A stretch of DNA of 25,495 bases from Campylobacterota bacterium (GCA_003561815.1 PWVP01000128.1:1-25495), one strand, 5' to 3'; positions 1 to 7,636 are shown, numbered from the stretch's first letter. Notes: generated from the letters alone by a model not told the origin. Numbers and translations: made by a program.

Positions 1-1
1 C

Positions 2-220
2 AGCTACCACGATCTGCGTACCCGCCGAAGCGCCAATACCAATGTGGTCGATCTCCATATGGTGTTTGATGAGCAGATCCTCTTAAAGGATGCCCACGAC
101 ATTTCAGACGGCGTGGAGGCGGCGATCCGTGCGCTCGATCCGAAAGCGGGGTGGCTGATTACCGTCCATCTGGACCCCCGCGATGATAGCCAATCAGAGA
201 ACTCAGATAGACAAAGCTAA
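2..220 (+). CDS. Cation diffusion facilitator transporter, C-terminal fragment
   Basis: This is the last 72 codons of a gene whose start lies left of the window; the reading frame is open from base 2 to a TAA. The fragment reads YHDLRTRRSANTNVVDLHMV and then has a conserved DAHDISDGVEAAI stretch. This is the typical cytoplasmic C-terminal dimerisation domain of cation diffusion facilitator (CDF) proteins, which export divalent metals such as Zn, Fe, Co or Mn in exchange for protons. The six membrane helices and the metal-selecting residues lie outside the window, so the metal cannot be named. The last residues (DDSQSENSDRQS) are a polar tail. ribBA begins 11 bases downstream, so the two are probably cotranscribed. 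Confidence 0.85.
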   Translation, partial: SYHDLRTRRSANTNVVDLHMVFDEQILLKDAHDISDGVEAAIRALDPKAGWLITVHLDPRDDSQSENSDRQS

Positions 221-231
221 GGAGAGTGGAT

Positions 232-1269
232 TTGCACAAAGAGGCGATAGAGCGGGTGAATACAGCGATCGAAGCGGTTCGAAGCGGTAAGATGGTGATT
301 ATGATCGATGATGAGGATCGCGAAAACGAGGGGGATCTGGTCTACGCTGCGGCGATGAGCACCCCCCAGATGGTTAACTTTATGGCGATGGAGGCTAGAG
401 GCCTGATCTGTGTCGCGCTGGAGGGGGAGGCGGCCTGTCGGCTGGAGCTCAACCCCATGGTCAGCAGCAACACCGCCAATCATGAGACTGCCTTTACCGT
501 CAGTGTCGATGCGGCTGAGGCGAGTACCGGCATCAGTGCCGCCGAGCGGGATCTGACCATCCGGCTGCTGGCCGATCCCGCCAGTCGTCCTGCGGATCTG
601 GTGCGTCCGGGCCACATCTTTCCGCTGACGGCTAAGCCCGGTGGGGTGCTGGTGCGCACCGGCCACACCGAGGGCTCTGTCGATCTCTGCCGCTTGGCGG
701 GGCTGGCACCTGTGGGGGTGATCTGTGAGGTGGTTAAGGATGATGGCACCATGGCCCGCCGTGACGATCTCGATCTCTTCTCCCAAAAGCACAACATCCC
801 CATCGTCTATATCGCCGATCTCATCGCCTTTCGGCTGATGCGTGAATCGCTGGTGCGATCCGATGGTCAGGAGTCGGGCCACTTTATGGGCACACCGGTG
901 ACGATTACACGCTGGCGCGATCACCTCGATCGCCTCCACCGGGCACTGCTCTTTGGCACGCCGGAGACCGCCACGACGGTGAAGTTTCACACCGTGGGCA
1001 GCGATGCCGCCTTTTTGCTCAACCCCACCAAATACGAGGGGATGCGAAAGGCGGTGGATCGGCTCCAAAAGAGAGGCGGGGTGCTGGTCTTGATGGATGA
1101 TCACACCTACCACCATGAGGAGGCGATCAAAGAGTTTGGTATCGGCGCACAGATTCTAAAGGCGCTAGGGGTCGAGCGGCTGACGCTGCTGGCCACCCGC
1201 CATGTGGATGAGCCGGTCGCCCTCTCGGGCTTTGGACTGGAGATTGTGGGTGAGGAGGTGCTGGGCTGA
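232..1269 (+). CDS. ribBA: 3,4-dihydroxy-2-butanone 4-phosphate synthase with degenerate GTP cyclohydrolase II domain (RibBA-type)
   Basis: The N-terminal domain (about residues 1-200) makes 3,4-dihydroxy-2-butanone 4-phosphate from ribulose 5-phosphate in riboflavin synthesis. Visible motifs are the metal-binding acidic loop DDEDRENEGD (26-35), RPGHIFPL near 125, GHTEGSVDL near 144 and CEVVKDDGTMAR near 165. The C-terminal domain (about 215-345) aligns with GTP cyclohydrolase II only through FGIGAQILKALGV and SGFGLEIV. It lacks the zinc-binding CxxxxxGSxRCDCG segment and the RQEGRGIG loop, so it should not hydrolyse GTP; this decay is known in Helicobacter and Campylobacter relatives, which keep a separate ribA. 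I chose TTG 232 as the start because AAGGAG (219-224) sits 7 bases before it; an in-frame GTG at 226 would be only 1 base from that site. The stop overlaps the next start by one base. Confidence 0.93.
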   Translation: MHKEAIERVNTAIEAVRSGKMVIMIDDEDRENEGDLVYAAAMSTPQMVNFMAMEARGLICVALEGEAACRLELNPMVSSNTANHETAFTVSVDAAEASTGISAAERDLTIRLLADPASRPADLVRPGHIFPLTAKPGGVLVRTGHTEGSVDLCRLAGLAPVGVICEVVKDDGTMARRDDLDLFSQKHNIPIVYIADLIAFRLMRESLVRSDGQESGHFMGTPVTITRWRDHLDRLHRALLFGTPETATTVKFHTVGSDAAFLLNPTKYEGMRKAVDRLQKRGGVLVLMDDHTYHHEEAIKEFGIGAQILKALGVERLTLLATRHVDEPVALSGFGLEIVGEEVLG

Positions 1270-1718
1270 TGCACCGCTTGACGCTTCGGGTCTACTATGA
1301 GGATACCGATTGCGGGGGTGTGGTCTATCACGCCAACTACCTGAAGTTTATCGAGCGGGCGCGAAGCGAGATCTTCTTTCGCGCCGATCGGCTGCCCGAG
1401 GAGGCGGGGGGCCACTTCGTGGTGCGCCGCCTCCAGGCGGAGTTCTATGCCCCAGCCAGGCTGGGCGAGAGTCTGGAGATCGAGACGCTTCCGCTACGGC
1501 TAAGGGGGGCGGCCTTAACGCTTCTGCAGCGGGTCTTTTGTGGCGATCGGCTGCTCTTTGAGGCGAGCGTGGAGCTCGCCTTTATCCGCCAGGGGCGCCC
1601 GGTGCGGATGGGGCGTGCGCTTACGGCGTTTCTAGAGTCGGCATTTGCAGAAGGTAGCGCAAAAGCACCTCCTCATCCCACGCCCCGAACAGATCCTCCG
1701 GCGGAGGAGCCGGTGTGA
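1269..1718 (+). CDS. ybgC: Acyl-CoA thioesterase, YbgC/4-hydroxybenzoyl-CoA thioesterase family
   Basis: This is a single hotdog-fold thioesterase of 149 residues. The signature YEDTDCGGVVYHANYL lies at residues 10-25 and is followed by FIERARSE; the aspartate in DTD is the catalytic position in this family. Members hydrolyse short acyl-CoA or acyl-ACP thioesters in the cytoplasm, and YbgC is often linked to the Tol-Pal envelope system, but no tol genes are present here. The start overlaps the ribBA stop by one base, which suggests translational coupling. Family members are usually near 130-135 residues. The last 33 or so residues here (rich in Pro, Ala and Thr) are read across the 3' end of the convergent gene and look like an uncommitted tail. 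Confidence 0.88.
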   Translation: MHRLTLRVYYEDTDCGGVVYHANYLKFIERARSEIFFRADRLPEEAGGHFVVRRLQAEFYAPARLGESLEIETLPLRLRGAALTLLQRVFCGDRLLFEASVELAFIRQGRPVRMGRALTAFLESAFAEGSAKAPPHPTPRTDPPAEEPV

Positions 1719-2925
1719 AGCGATTGCCCCTAATCTGATAGACGGTGACGGGGTAGTCGATCTGATTGTTCTCCATCCGCATCCCAAAGGGGTGGCTCAC
1801 ACCACTGTAGTCGCCCTGCTGGCGCTGCTCGATAAAGCTTGTCAGAATCGCCGTGGCGTAGGGAACCCAGTTAAAGCGGATATCGTTCTGCAAAAGTGCG
1901 CTTAGCTCACGAAGCTCGGCGCTGCTGGAGCCAATGCTGCTGGCGACGAAAAACTTCTCCACATCGTGGCGCTGGGTGAGGGTGAGAATCATCGGGTTGA
2001 AGTTGATCTGGGTGCTGAGCGCCGAGGAGATATTGATATCGTTGTAGGTCACCTGCGAGAGAATCAGGCTGGTGCGCACCGGCTGGGTGTTCAGAAGCAG
2101 CGTGGCGTTATCCTCCACCCCTTCGCGCTCAAAGAGCCGCGTGTAGTTGATGCGCGGATTGCTGATGGTGATGCGCGTCGGGGGCATCTGGTACTCTATC
2201 TCCGCCTGCTCGGAGATGCGCTGACTAAGAGGAACCGGCTCATCGAAGAGGATGGTCTCATGGAGCGCGTGGGCACGGTACGCACTGAGCGCCTTGAGCT
2301 GTGCCGTGTAGTCGATCCCGCCGAAGTAGAGATTTCCTTTGGGGAAAAAGGGCAGCTCCTCTTTGTTGATGGTGGGGATGTAGATCTCGAGGTTGTTGGG
2401 CAGGGTGTCGATCATGGAGGCACCATCGGCGGTGAGCGCAGCTATGACATGGCGATAGCCCGACGACTCGATCGCCTCGATCGCCTCTGAGAGGTTGTGG
2501 TAGCTCTCATCGCCACTATCAAACACCGCCACCTCAAAGGGAGCATCTCGATAGAGCAGGTAGGCGTTGACGCTGTTGGTGATCATGGAGGCGTAGCGGC
2601 CGATCACATCGGTCGGAAGCAGCACCGCGACGCGTAACCGCTCGCTTTTGGGCATCGGGGCGTTAAAGAAGGTGGCGTAGCGCTGATAGGTCTCGCTAAA
2701 GACGCGACTCTCCTCGCTGGGCTGGTAGCGGGCCATAAAGGAGAAGATCCGCTCCTGACGCAGCAGCCGCTCCAGACAGGCGCGATCGCAAGGGTCAGGA
2801 CTCAGATCGATAAAGGTGTTGGTGCTTGCGGGGATGTTGGCATAGATGTGCGGCTTGGAGGGGGCACCCCAAAGCAGCGAAACAAACGCGGCGGTTATCA
2901 ATAGTGAACGAATAACAATCTGCAT
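1621..2925 (-). CDS. Exported protein with type 1 periplasmic-binding-protein-like fold, function unknown
   Basis: The 434-residue product begins with a signal peptide (MQIVIRSLLITAAFVSLLWGA, likely cut after WGA). I take the ATG at 2925 rather than 2982 because the upstream 19 residues are polar, overlap the helicase stop and would bury the signal peptide. From about residue 95 it reads RLRVAVLLPTDVIGRYA, then VAVFDSGDES, then YRHVIAALTADGAS, then GNLYFGGIDYTAQL. That order resembles periplasmic-binding-protein type 1 domains such as LpoA or branched-chain amino acid receptors. No lipobox, membrane helix or catalytic motif is visible. Two extended N-glycosylation sequons occur (EDNAT with N273, DINIS with N298). 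It starts 19 bases after the helicase stop and probably shares its transcript. From memory, Campylobacter has a periplasmic-protein gene beside a uvrD-like gene; I cannot verify this here. Confidence 0.75.
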   Translation of the reverse strand: MQIVIRSLLITAAFVSLLWGAPSKPHIYANIPASTNTFIDLSPDPCDRACLERLLRQERIFSFMARYQPSEESRVFSETYQRYATFFNAPMPKSERLRVAVLLPTDVIGRYASMITNSVNAYLLYRDAPFEVAVFDSGDESYHNLSEAIEAIESSGYRHVIAALTADGASMIDTLPNNLEIYIPTINKEELPFFPKGNLYFGGIDYTAQLKALSAYRAHALHETILFDEPVPLSQRISEQAEIEYQMPPTRITISNPRINYTRLFEREGVEDNATLLLNTQPVRTSLILSQVTYNDINISSALSTQINFNPMILTLTQRHDVEKFFVASSIGSSSAELRELSALLQNDIRFNWVPYATAILTSFIEQRQQGDYSGVSHPFGMRMENNQIDYPVTVYQIRGNRFTPAPPPEDLFGAWDEEVLLRYLLQMPTLETP

Positions 2926-2944
2926 CCCCGATTCTACCCTAGCT

Positions 2945-5002
2945 TTAATTTGGCTTCTCTTGGTCGCCGAAGCGGCCCTCAATCAGCCCCGCCTCATAGA
3001 GAAACTGACTGGGCTTGTGATCGATCTTTTTATATTTGTCCCAGCTGGCATAGGAGAGGTAGAGCCGATCGCGCGCGCGGGTGGTGGCCACATAAAAGAG
3101 CCTGCGCTCCTCCTCGATCTCGCCCCCCTGACTCATCAGCTTGCGGTTAGGAAAACGGCCATCCATCAGATCGACAACAAACACCTCATCAAACTCCAGC
3201 CCCTTAGAGGCGTGTACCGAGAGCAGGTTCACCCCGCTGCCCTCGCTCATCTCCCCGGCACCCAGTACCATCGCGTTGATAAAGCGATCGCACTCTTGGT
3301 AGTGGCGCGAGAGCTCCTTAAGGGTCTGGGCTTTGGTAAAGATCCGCTCCTTGGCGTGGGCTTTGGCCGCCTCATCGAGGGTGCGGTTTTTATTGAGCCC
3401 CCGTTTGTGGGCGAGCTTATCGGCAATCTGCTCATAAAGGGGCGAGGCGATGAGCTTCTCAATCAGTCTGGCCGGTGAGAGGGGCTGACACAAAAGCCCC
3501 GCCACCTGATAGAGGTGGGCGAGAAACTGCGCGCTCTCAGGCTGAAGACCCGGATGGGTCAGTAGCGGATGGCCCCCAAAGCCGCCACTGAGCGTGAAGC
3601 GATCGGCCCGTGCGGCGGTGGGGGCTACCTCCTCATGCCCAAAGAGCCCCGGCCGGGTGGGATCGTAGCTTTTAGCAAAGAGCGGCGCGCTGGGCCGTTT
3701 GGGATCGAGAAAGCCCCGCAGCAGGTTGCCCTGACCGATCTCAAGCGCGGCGTCGTAGAGCTCCTTTGCGGTGGCGGCACCGATGGCGGGGCCATACTCC
3801 AGAATGTGGATAAAGGCGAGCAGATCGCGGCTGTTAACCGCCAGGGTGATCAGATCGAGCAGCACCTTGATCTCGCGCGCTTCGAAGAAGCTTCCGCCCC
3901 CTTTGCGGCGGCAGGGGATGCCCAGCTCGCGTAGCATCGCCTCCAGACCATCGGCGCTGGAGTTGTTGCGAAAGATCACCGCGATCGCGTTTTTAGGGCT
4001 CTGGCTAAGCGCAATGCGCCGGGCGATATCCTGATACTGATCGAAGAGCTCACCATAGGCCAGAAGCGCCGGTGGGGAGGCGGGGCCGGTTTTGGTCACC
4101 TGCAGCTCTTTGGGGTAGATGCGCGGGTTGTGCGCAATCACCCGGTTAGCCAGACTCAAAATCGGCGCACTCGATCGGTAGTTTTTCGAAAGCGAGAAGA
4201 CCTGCGCACCGGGATAGCGCTCATCAAAGGTGCCGATAATGCCGATCTCCGCGCCATTAAAGGCGTAGATGCTCTGATCGTAATCGCCCACACAAAAGAG
4301 CGAGGGGGCACCCAGCGCCTCTAGCAGAGAGTTTTGTAGCGGGTTGGTATCCTGATACTCATCGACGAGCACCTCCTCAAAGGGGCTGGACTCCCCCTCA
4401 CGCAGCCGCTGGCGCATCAAGAGCAGCAGATCGTTAAAACCGGCAAAACCCAGCTGGCGCTTGAGGGCGTTAAACTCCTCAAACATCCCCTCATAGAGAT
4501 CCCCATAGAGTTCGTGGGCCGGGTTGCGATCGCTGAGCCACTGGCTAAAACTCCCATGCACCCGGTTCTCCCAGAGGCTGTAGTAGTCATAAAGCGGCGC
4601 CGCACTTAAAGGCCCGCTCTCCTGGCGCGCCGTGCGCTGCAAGCGGCGATCGTAGACGGTTTTAAAGAGGGTTTTGAGTTCAGAGGGCTGTTTGAGTGCG
4701 ATCGGCTCGCCCAGCTTTTTAAGCCACTTGTAACTAACCGAGTGGAAGGTGCCCGCCTGAATCTCGTTGGCCACACCCTGACCAAAGGCGGTGGCGATGC
4801 GATCAATCATCTCGCCGGCCGCTTTGTTGGTAAAGGTGAGCAGCAAGATGGTCTCCGGGGCGACACCGCTTTGAAGCAGGTGGGCGATACGGCCGATAAT
4901 GGTGCTGGTTTTTCCGGTACCCGCCGAAGCGATAATAAGATTTTTTCCTAAAGGGGCGGTTGCGGCGGAGAGCTGTTCAGGATTGAGTTTTTTAAGGGGC
5001 AT
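2945..5002 (-). CDS. UvrD/Rep/PcrA-type superfamily 1A DNA helicase
   Basis: The 685-residue product is an ATP-driven 3'-5' DNA helicase acting in repair and replication restart. All main SF1A motifs are present: Walker A ASAGTGKT (25-32), motif Ia LLTFTNKAAGEM (about 54-65), Walker B VDEYQDTN (213-220), motif III GDYDQSIYAFNGA (239-251), NYRS (274-277), motif V HASKGLEF (597-604) and motif VI YVATTRAR (637-644). Length is close to PcrA/Rep (about 670-730). UvrD, Rep and PcrA cannot be separated from these motifs alone. ATG 5002 gives the expected short lead (LNPEQLSAATAP) into Walker A. The tRNA-Glu gene ends 19 bases upstream with no terminator between, so the tRNA promoter may drive this gene too. 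Confidence 0.93.
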   Translation of the reverse strand: MPLKKLNPEQLSAATAPLGKNLIIASAGTGKTSTIIGRIAHLLQSGVAPETILLLTFTNKAAGEMIDRIATAFGQGVANEIQAGTFHSVSYKWLKKLGEPIALKQPSELKTLFKTVYDRRLQRTARQESGPLSAAPLYDYYSLWENRVHGSFSQWLSDRNPAHELYGDLYEGMFEEFNALKRQLGFAGFNDLLLLMRQRLREGESSPFEEVLVDEYQDTNPLQNSLLEALGAPSLFCVGDYDQSIYAFNGAEIGIIGTFDERYPGAQVFSLSKNYRSSAPILSLANRVIAHNPRIYPKELQVTKTGPASPPALLAYGELFDQYQDIARRIALSQSPKNAIAVIFRNNSSADGLEAMLRELGIPCRRKGGGSFFEAREIKVLLDLITLAVNSRDLLAFIHILEYGPAIGAATAKELYDAALEIGQGNLLRGFLDPKRPSAPLFAKSYDPTRPGLFGHEEVAPTAARADRFTLSGGFGGHPLLTHPGLQPESAQFLAHLYQVAGLLCQPLSPARLIEKLIASPLYEQIADKLAHKRGLNKNRTLDEAAKAHAKERIFTKAQTLKELSRHYQECDRFINAMVLGAGEMSEGSGVNLLSVHASKGLEFDEVFVVDLMDGRFPNRKLMSQGGEIEEERRLFYVATTRARDRLYLSYASWDKYKKIDHKPSQFLYEAGLIEGRFGDQEKPN

Positions 5003-5021
5003 GGTTTACTTCGATAGGAGG

Positions 5022-5096
<75 letters not shown>

Positions 5097-5119
5097 TCCG
5101 TTTGCGAAAGCGTGGCGGA

Positions 5120-5125
5120 ATTATA
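5120..5125 (-). promoter_or_regulatory. -10 box for tRNA-Glu and helicase unit
   Basis: A perfect TATAAT lies on the - strand 23 bases before the tRNA 5' end. No -35 hexamer is obvious; the upstream DNA is AT-rich instead, as is usual for housekeeping promoters in Campylobacterota. The start of transcription would be near 5113. Confidence 0.6.
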
Positions 5126-5127
5126 GT
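5122..5127 (+). promoter_or_regulatory. Candidate -10 box for the lipoprotein gene, overlapping the tRNA -10
   Basis: TATAGT on the + strand overlaps the divergent TATAAT by four bases and precedes the lipoprotein ATG at 5150 by 22 bases, leaving a leader of about 15 bases. A weak AAAG (5139-5142) is the only ribosome-binding candidate. The assignment rests on position alone. Confidence 0.35.
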
Positions 5128-5149
5128 CAACTTTTGTTAAAGTTTTCTT

Positions 5150-5632
5150 ATGCGAAGAGCCGTTTTAGCCATTTTTTTAGCCGCCCTCTTTTTACTCGGA
5201 TGCGCCAAGTCGCCTGAACCGGTAACCAAAAGTGTTTTAGTGACCCTCAGGACACAAAATGTCGCTTTTCATGAGACGGCGTTTCTGGTGCGCCAAAACC
5301 AGAACCGCTTCGTGCTGCAGATCTATGTGGCGGGGCAGGCGGCCTATGTGATCCGGGCCGGAACGATGATCTGTGTGCAGGATCGCTGCATGGATCGCCG
5401 GGAGTTTAACACCCGCCATCTGAGCCACTACTACCCCGAGACCCTGCTGATCGATGTCTTAAGTGGCCGCGCGATCCGGGGTCTAGGCGGCGAGATTGAG
5501 CGGCATCCAGAGGGGTTTGTCCAGGCACACACCCTAAAGGATCGCTATGCTATACGGTATGAAAAGAGCGCGCAGGGGGTGCGGTTTGTCGATAGCCACA
5601 ACCGCATCGTGATCGCCATCAAAGCGCTTTGA
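5150..5632 (+). CDS. Putative lipoprotein, function unknown
   Basis: The 160-residue product has a lipoprotein signal (RR followed by a hydrophobic run and LLGC, with Cys18 as the lipidation site), so the mature protein should be anchored in the inner or outer membrane and face the periplasm. The mature part is mostly beta-prone (VLVTLRTQNVAFHETAFL, NRFVLQIYVAGQAAYVI) with a CVQDRC pair that could form a disulfide. I recognise no family. It lies 24 bases upstream of nfo in the same direction and is probably cotranscribed with it, but nothing in the sequence suggests a joint function. Confidence 0.75.
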   Translation: MRRAVLAIFLAALFLLGCAKSPEPVTKSVLVTLRTQNVAFHETAFLVRQNQNRFVLQIYVAGQAAYVIRAGTMICVQDRCMDRREFNTRHLSHYYPETLLIDVLSGRAIRGLGGEIERHPEGFVQAHTLKDRYAIRYEKSAQGVRFVDSHNRIVIAIKAL

Positions 5633-5656
5633 GGCGCGCACTAAAAGGAGAGATCA

Positions 5657-6502
5657 ATGAAATATATCGGTGCCCATGTCAGCATCGCCGGCGGGGTGGA
5701 AAACGCGCCGGAGAATGCCCGCGCCATCGGAGCCACAGCCTTTGCGCTCTTTACGAAAAATCAGCGCCAGTGGAAGGCCAAGCCGCTCGAAGAGAAGCAG
5801 ATCGCGCTTTTTAAAGAGCGGTGCGCCGCCTACGGTTACACCCCGGAGCAGATTCTGCCCCACGATAGTTATCTGATCAATCTCGGTGCACCGGAGGAGG
5901 AGTCGCTGGAAAAAAGCCGCGCCGCCTTTGAGGATGAGATGGCCCGCTGTGAACAGCTAGGGCTCAAATACCTCAACTTTCACCCCGGCAGCCACAAAAA
6001 GATGATCAGCCAGGAGGCGTGCCTGGCTCGCATCGCCGAGTCGGTCAATCGCGCTTTAGAAAAAACCAGTGGGGTGATCGCCGTGATTGAGAACACCGCC
6101 GGACAGGGGAGCAACCTCGGCTGGCGCTTTGAGCATCTAGCCGCCATTATCGACGGCGTAGAGGACAAAAGCCGCATCGGAGTGTGTCTGGACACCTGCC
6201 ACACCTTTAGCGCCGGTTACGACATCCGCACCCCCGAAGCGTACGAAAAGACGATGAGCGAGTTTGAGCAGGTGGTGGGGTTTAAATACCTCTGCGGCAT
6301 GCATCTGAATGATGCCAAACCGGAGCTGGGCAGCCGTGTCGATCGGCATGAGTCCATCGGCAAAGGCCAGATCGGCTTAGAGGCGTTTAGGCTGATTATG
6401 AATGACCCCAGAATGGACGGCATCCCGCTGGTGCTTGAGACCATCGATGAGAGCCTCTGGGCTGAGGAGATCAAACTGCTCTATTCGCTGGTGGATAGCT
6501 AG
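5657..6502 (+). CDS. nfo: Endonuclease IV (AP endonuclease)
   Basis: This 281-residue enzyme cleaves DNA 5' to abasic sites in base excision repair and can remove 3' blocking groups. It matches the E. coli protein nearly end to end in length and motifs (MKYIGAHVS, FALFTKNQRQW, DTCHTFSAGYD, HLNDAK, GSRVDRHESIG). All nine zinc ligands of the E. coli enzyme fall at the same numbers: His69, His109, Glu145, Asp179, His182, His216, Asp229, His231 and Glu261. The start ATG follows AAAGGAG (5644-5650) by 6 bases. The close match to the enterobacterial form is notable but I cannot tell transfer from conservation. Confidence 0.97.
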   Translation: MKYIGAHVSIAGGVENAPENARAIGATAFALFTKNQRQWKAKPLEEKQIALFKERCAAYGYTPEQILPHDSYLINLGAPEEESLEKSRAAFEDEMARCEQLGLKYLNFHPGSHKKMISQEACLARIAESVNRALEKTSGVIAVIENTAGQGSNLGWRFEHLAAIIDGVEDKSRIGVCLDTCHTFSAGYDIRTPEAYEKTMSEFEQVVGFKYLCGMHLNDAKPELGSRVDRHESIGKGQIGLEAFRLIMNDPRMDGIPLVLETIDESLWAEEIKLLYSLVDS

Positions 6503-6518
6503 TTATGTATCACACTAA

Positions 6519-6603
6519 GCTACGCCTACAGCCCGCAAAGCGGGCGTGCTTTAGCGGCCACAGCGGCCCAAGCGTAGCCCTTAGGGGCTTTGCTCCTAAG
6601 GGC
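6519..6603 (+). repeat. Multi-hairpin element between nfo and queH
   Basis: Four nested or adjacent inverted repeats fill this gap. GCTACGC (6519-6525) pairs with GCGTAGC (6572-6578). Inside it are GCCCGC-AAA-GCGGGC (6531-6545) and GGCC-ACAGC-GGCC (6556-6568), the latter flanked by GCTT/AAGC. Then GCCCTTAGGGGC-TTT-GCTCCTAAGGGC (6577-6603) forms a 12-bp stem with one G-T pair and a three-base loop. The last stem ends 10 bases before the queH ATG and no ribosome-binding site is seen there. There is no T-tract, so it is not a standard terminator. It may be an intergenic repeat, a structured leader, or both. Confidence 0.6.
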
Positions 6604-6613
6604 GTGTAGTCAA

Positions 6614-7636
6614 ATGGTTGTTCATATCTGCTGTTCGGTGGACAGCTGGTATTTTTTGCAGAAAATTCGCGAAAAGTATCCCGATGAGGCGCTGATCGGC
6701 TTTTTTTATAACCCCAATATCCACCCCGAAAGTGAGTATCAAACCCGCCTGATCGATAGCCGTCGCAGCTGCGAGCAGCTGGGTATCGCCTGGATGGAGG
6801 GGGATTACGATCCCGAAAATTGGATGGCGGCCACGAGGGGGTTGGAGGAGGCGCCGGAAAAGGGGGCACGGTGTGCGGTCTGTTTTGATCAGCGCCTTTT
6901 AAAAACCGCCGAGCTCGCCGATCGGCTTGGTCACGCCACCTATACCACCACGCTGCTGATGAGCCCTAAAAAGGATTTCTCCCAGCTGCAAAATGCCGCC
7001 GATCGGCTTTCACTGCACTATCAGGCCCGCTTTATCATCGAGGATTTTCGTAAAAAGGGGGGCACGCAGGCGCAGTTTGCGCTGGCAAAGCAGATGGCGG
7101 CCTATCAGCAGGACTACTGCGGCTGCCTCTATGCTCTGCGCGCTCAACGCGCCGCTCAGAACCGCCCGGCACTGGAGCTGGTCACGCCGCTTCAAGGCCC
7201 CGATCGCTTAGCCGATCGCCACCGGCTCTACCAAAAGCGAGAGGCGCTTGAAAGGGCCGGTCAAAGCCCCCTTCTGATCAGGCAGCGAAAGATGGGCTGG
7301 CATCTTCTGAAAGGGGGGCTGTGGCGACTGGATGGAGAGGCGATCAAGAGCGAGATTCTGGCCTACTCGGTGGGCCGCTACCACCTGAACACGCCGCTAA
7401 AGAGGGTGGACGATGAGATAGCCCTTTTGCAGAAGCAGCCGGGTGTGGTGCTCGCGCGCAGCTTTGCCGATCGTCACGGCCCCTCAAGCGCGTCAATCCG
7501 TCAGGCGCTGGGGCTGGGCCCATGGGATATCACCCCCATCTTTATCGTCAAGTCACTGCCCAGGGGGCCGCTACGCGTTGAGCTGGAGGCGGTGCTTGAT
7601 GAGGAGAGTGGGGGGATTTTAGCCCACTTTCAGTAG
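6614..7636 (+). CDS. queH: Epoxyqueuosine reductase QueH (DUF208 family), long form
   Basis: QueH reduces epoxyqueuosine to queuosine in tRNA wobble position 34, the last step of queuosine synthesis, and replaces the unrelated QueG. The N-terminal domain (about 1-180) has VHICCSVDS (Cys6, Cys7, Asp10), CAVC (Cys87, Cys90) and DYCGC (Cys169, Cys171). These six cysteines and the aspartate fit the iron-sulfur cluster and extra iron site described for the family. The C-terminal 160 residues have no counterpart in short QueH proteins of about 200 residues and contain no motif I recognise. ATG 6614 is preferred to a TTG at 6590 because the latter lies inside the hairpin. No Shine-Dalgarno sequence is visible. 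Confidence 0.9.
   Translation: MVVHICCSVDSWYFLQKIREKYPDEALIGFFYNPNIHPESEYQTRLIDSRRSCEQLGIAWMEGDYDPENWMAATRGLEEAPEKGARCAVCFDQRLLKTAELADRLGHATYTTTLLMSPKKDFSQLQNAADRLSLHYQARFIIEDFRKKGGTQAQFALAKQMAAYQQDYCGCLYALRAQRAAQNRPALELVTPLQGPDRLADRHRLYQKREALERAGQSPLLIRQRKMGWHLLKGGLWRLDGEAIKSEILAYSVGRYHLNTPLKRVDDEIALLQKQPGVVLARSFADRHGPSSASIRQALGLGPWDITPIFIVKSLPRGPLRVELEAVLDEESGGILAHFQ

Noticed and set aside
226..231. GTG at 226 as the ribBA start
   Set aside because: It lies one base after the AAGGAG ribosome-binding site; TTG 232 has the normal 7-base spacing.
217..1116. 299-residue open frame antisense to ribBA
   Set aside because: It mirrors a gene with full family motifs, has no ribosome-binding site and its His/Arg/Gly-rich product resembles no family; long antisense frames are common in GC-rich genes.
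6503..6613. CRISPR array or insertion sequence in the nfo-queH gap
   Set aside because: The gap has hairpins but no regularly spaced direct repeats, no target-site duplication and no transposase frame.
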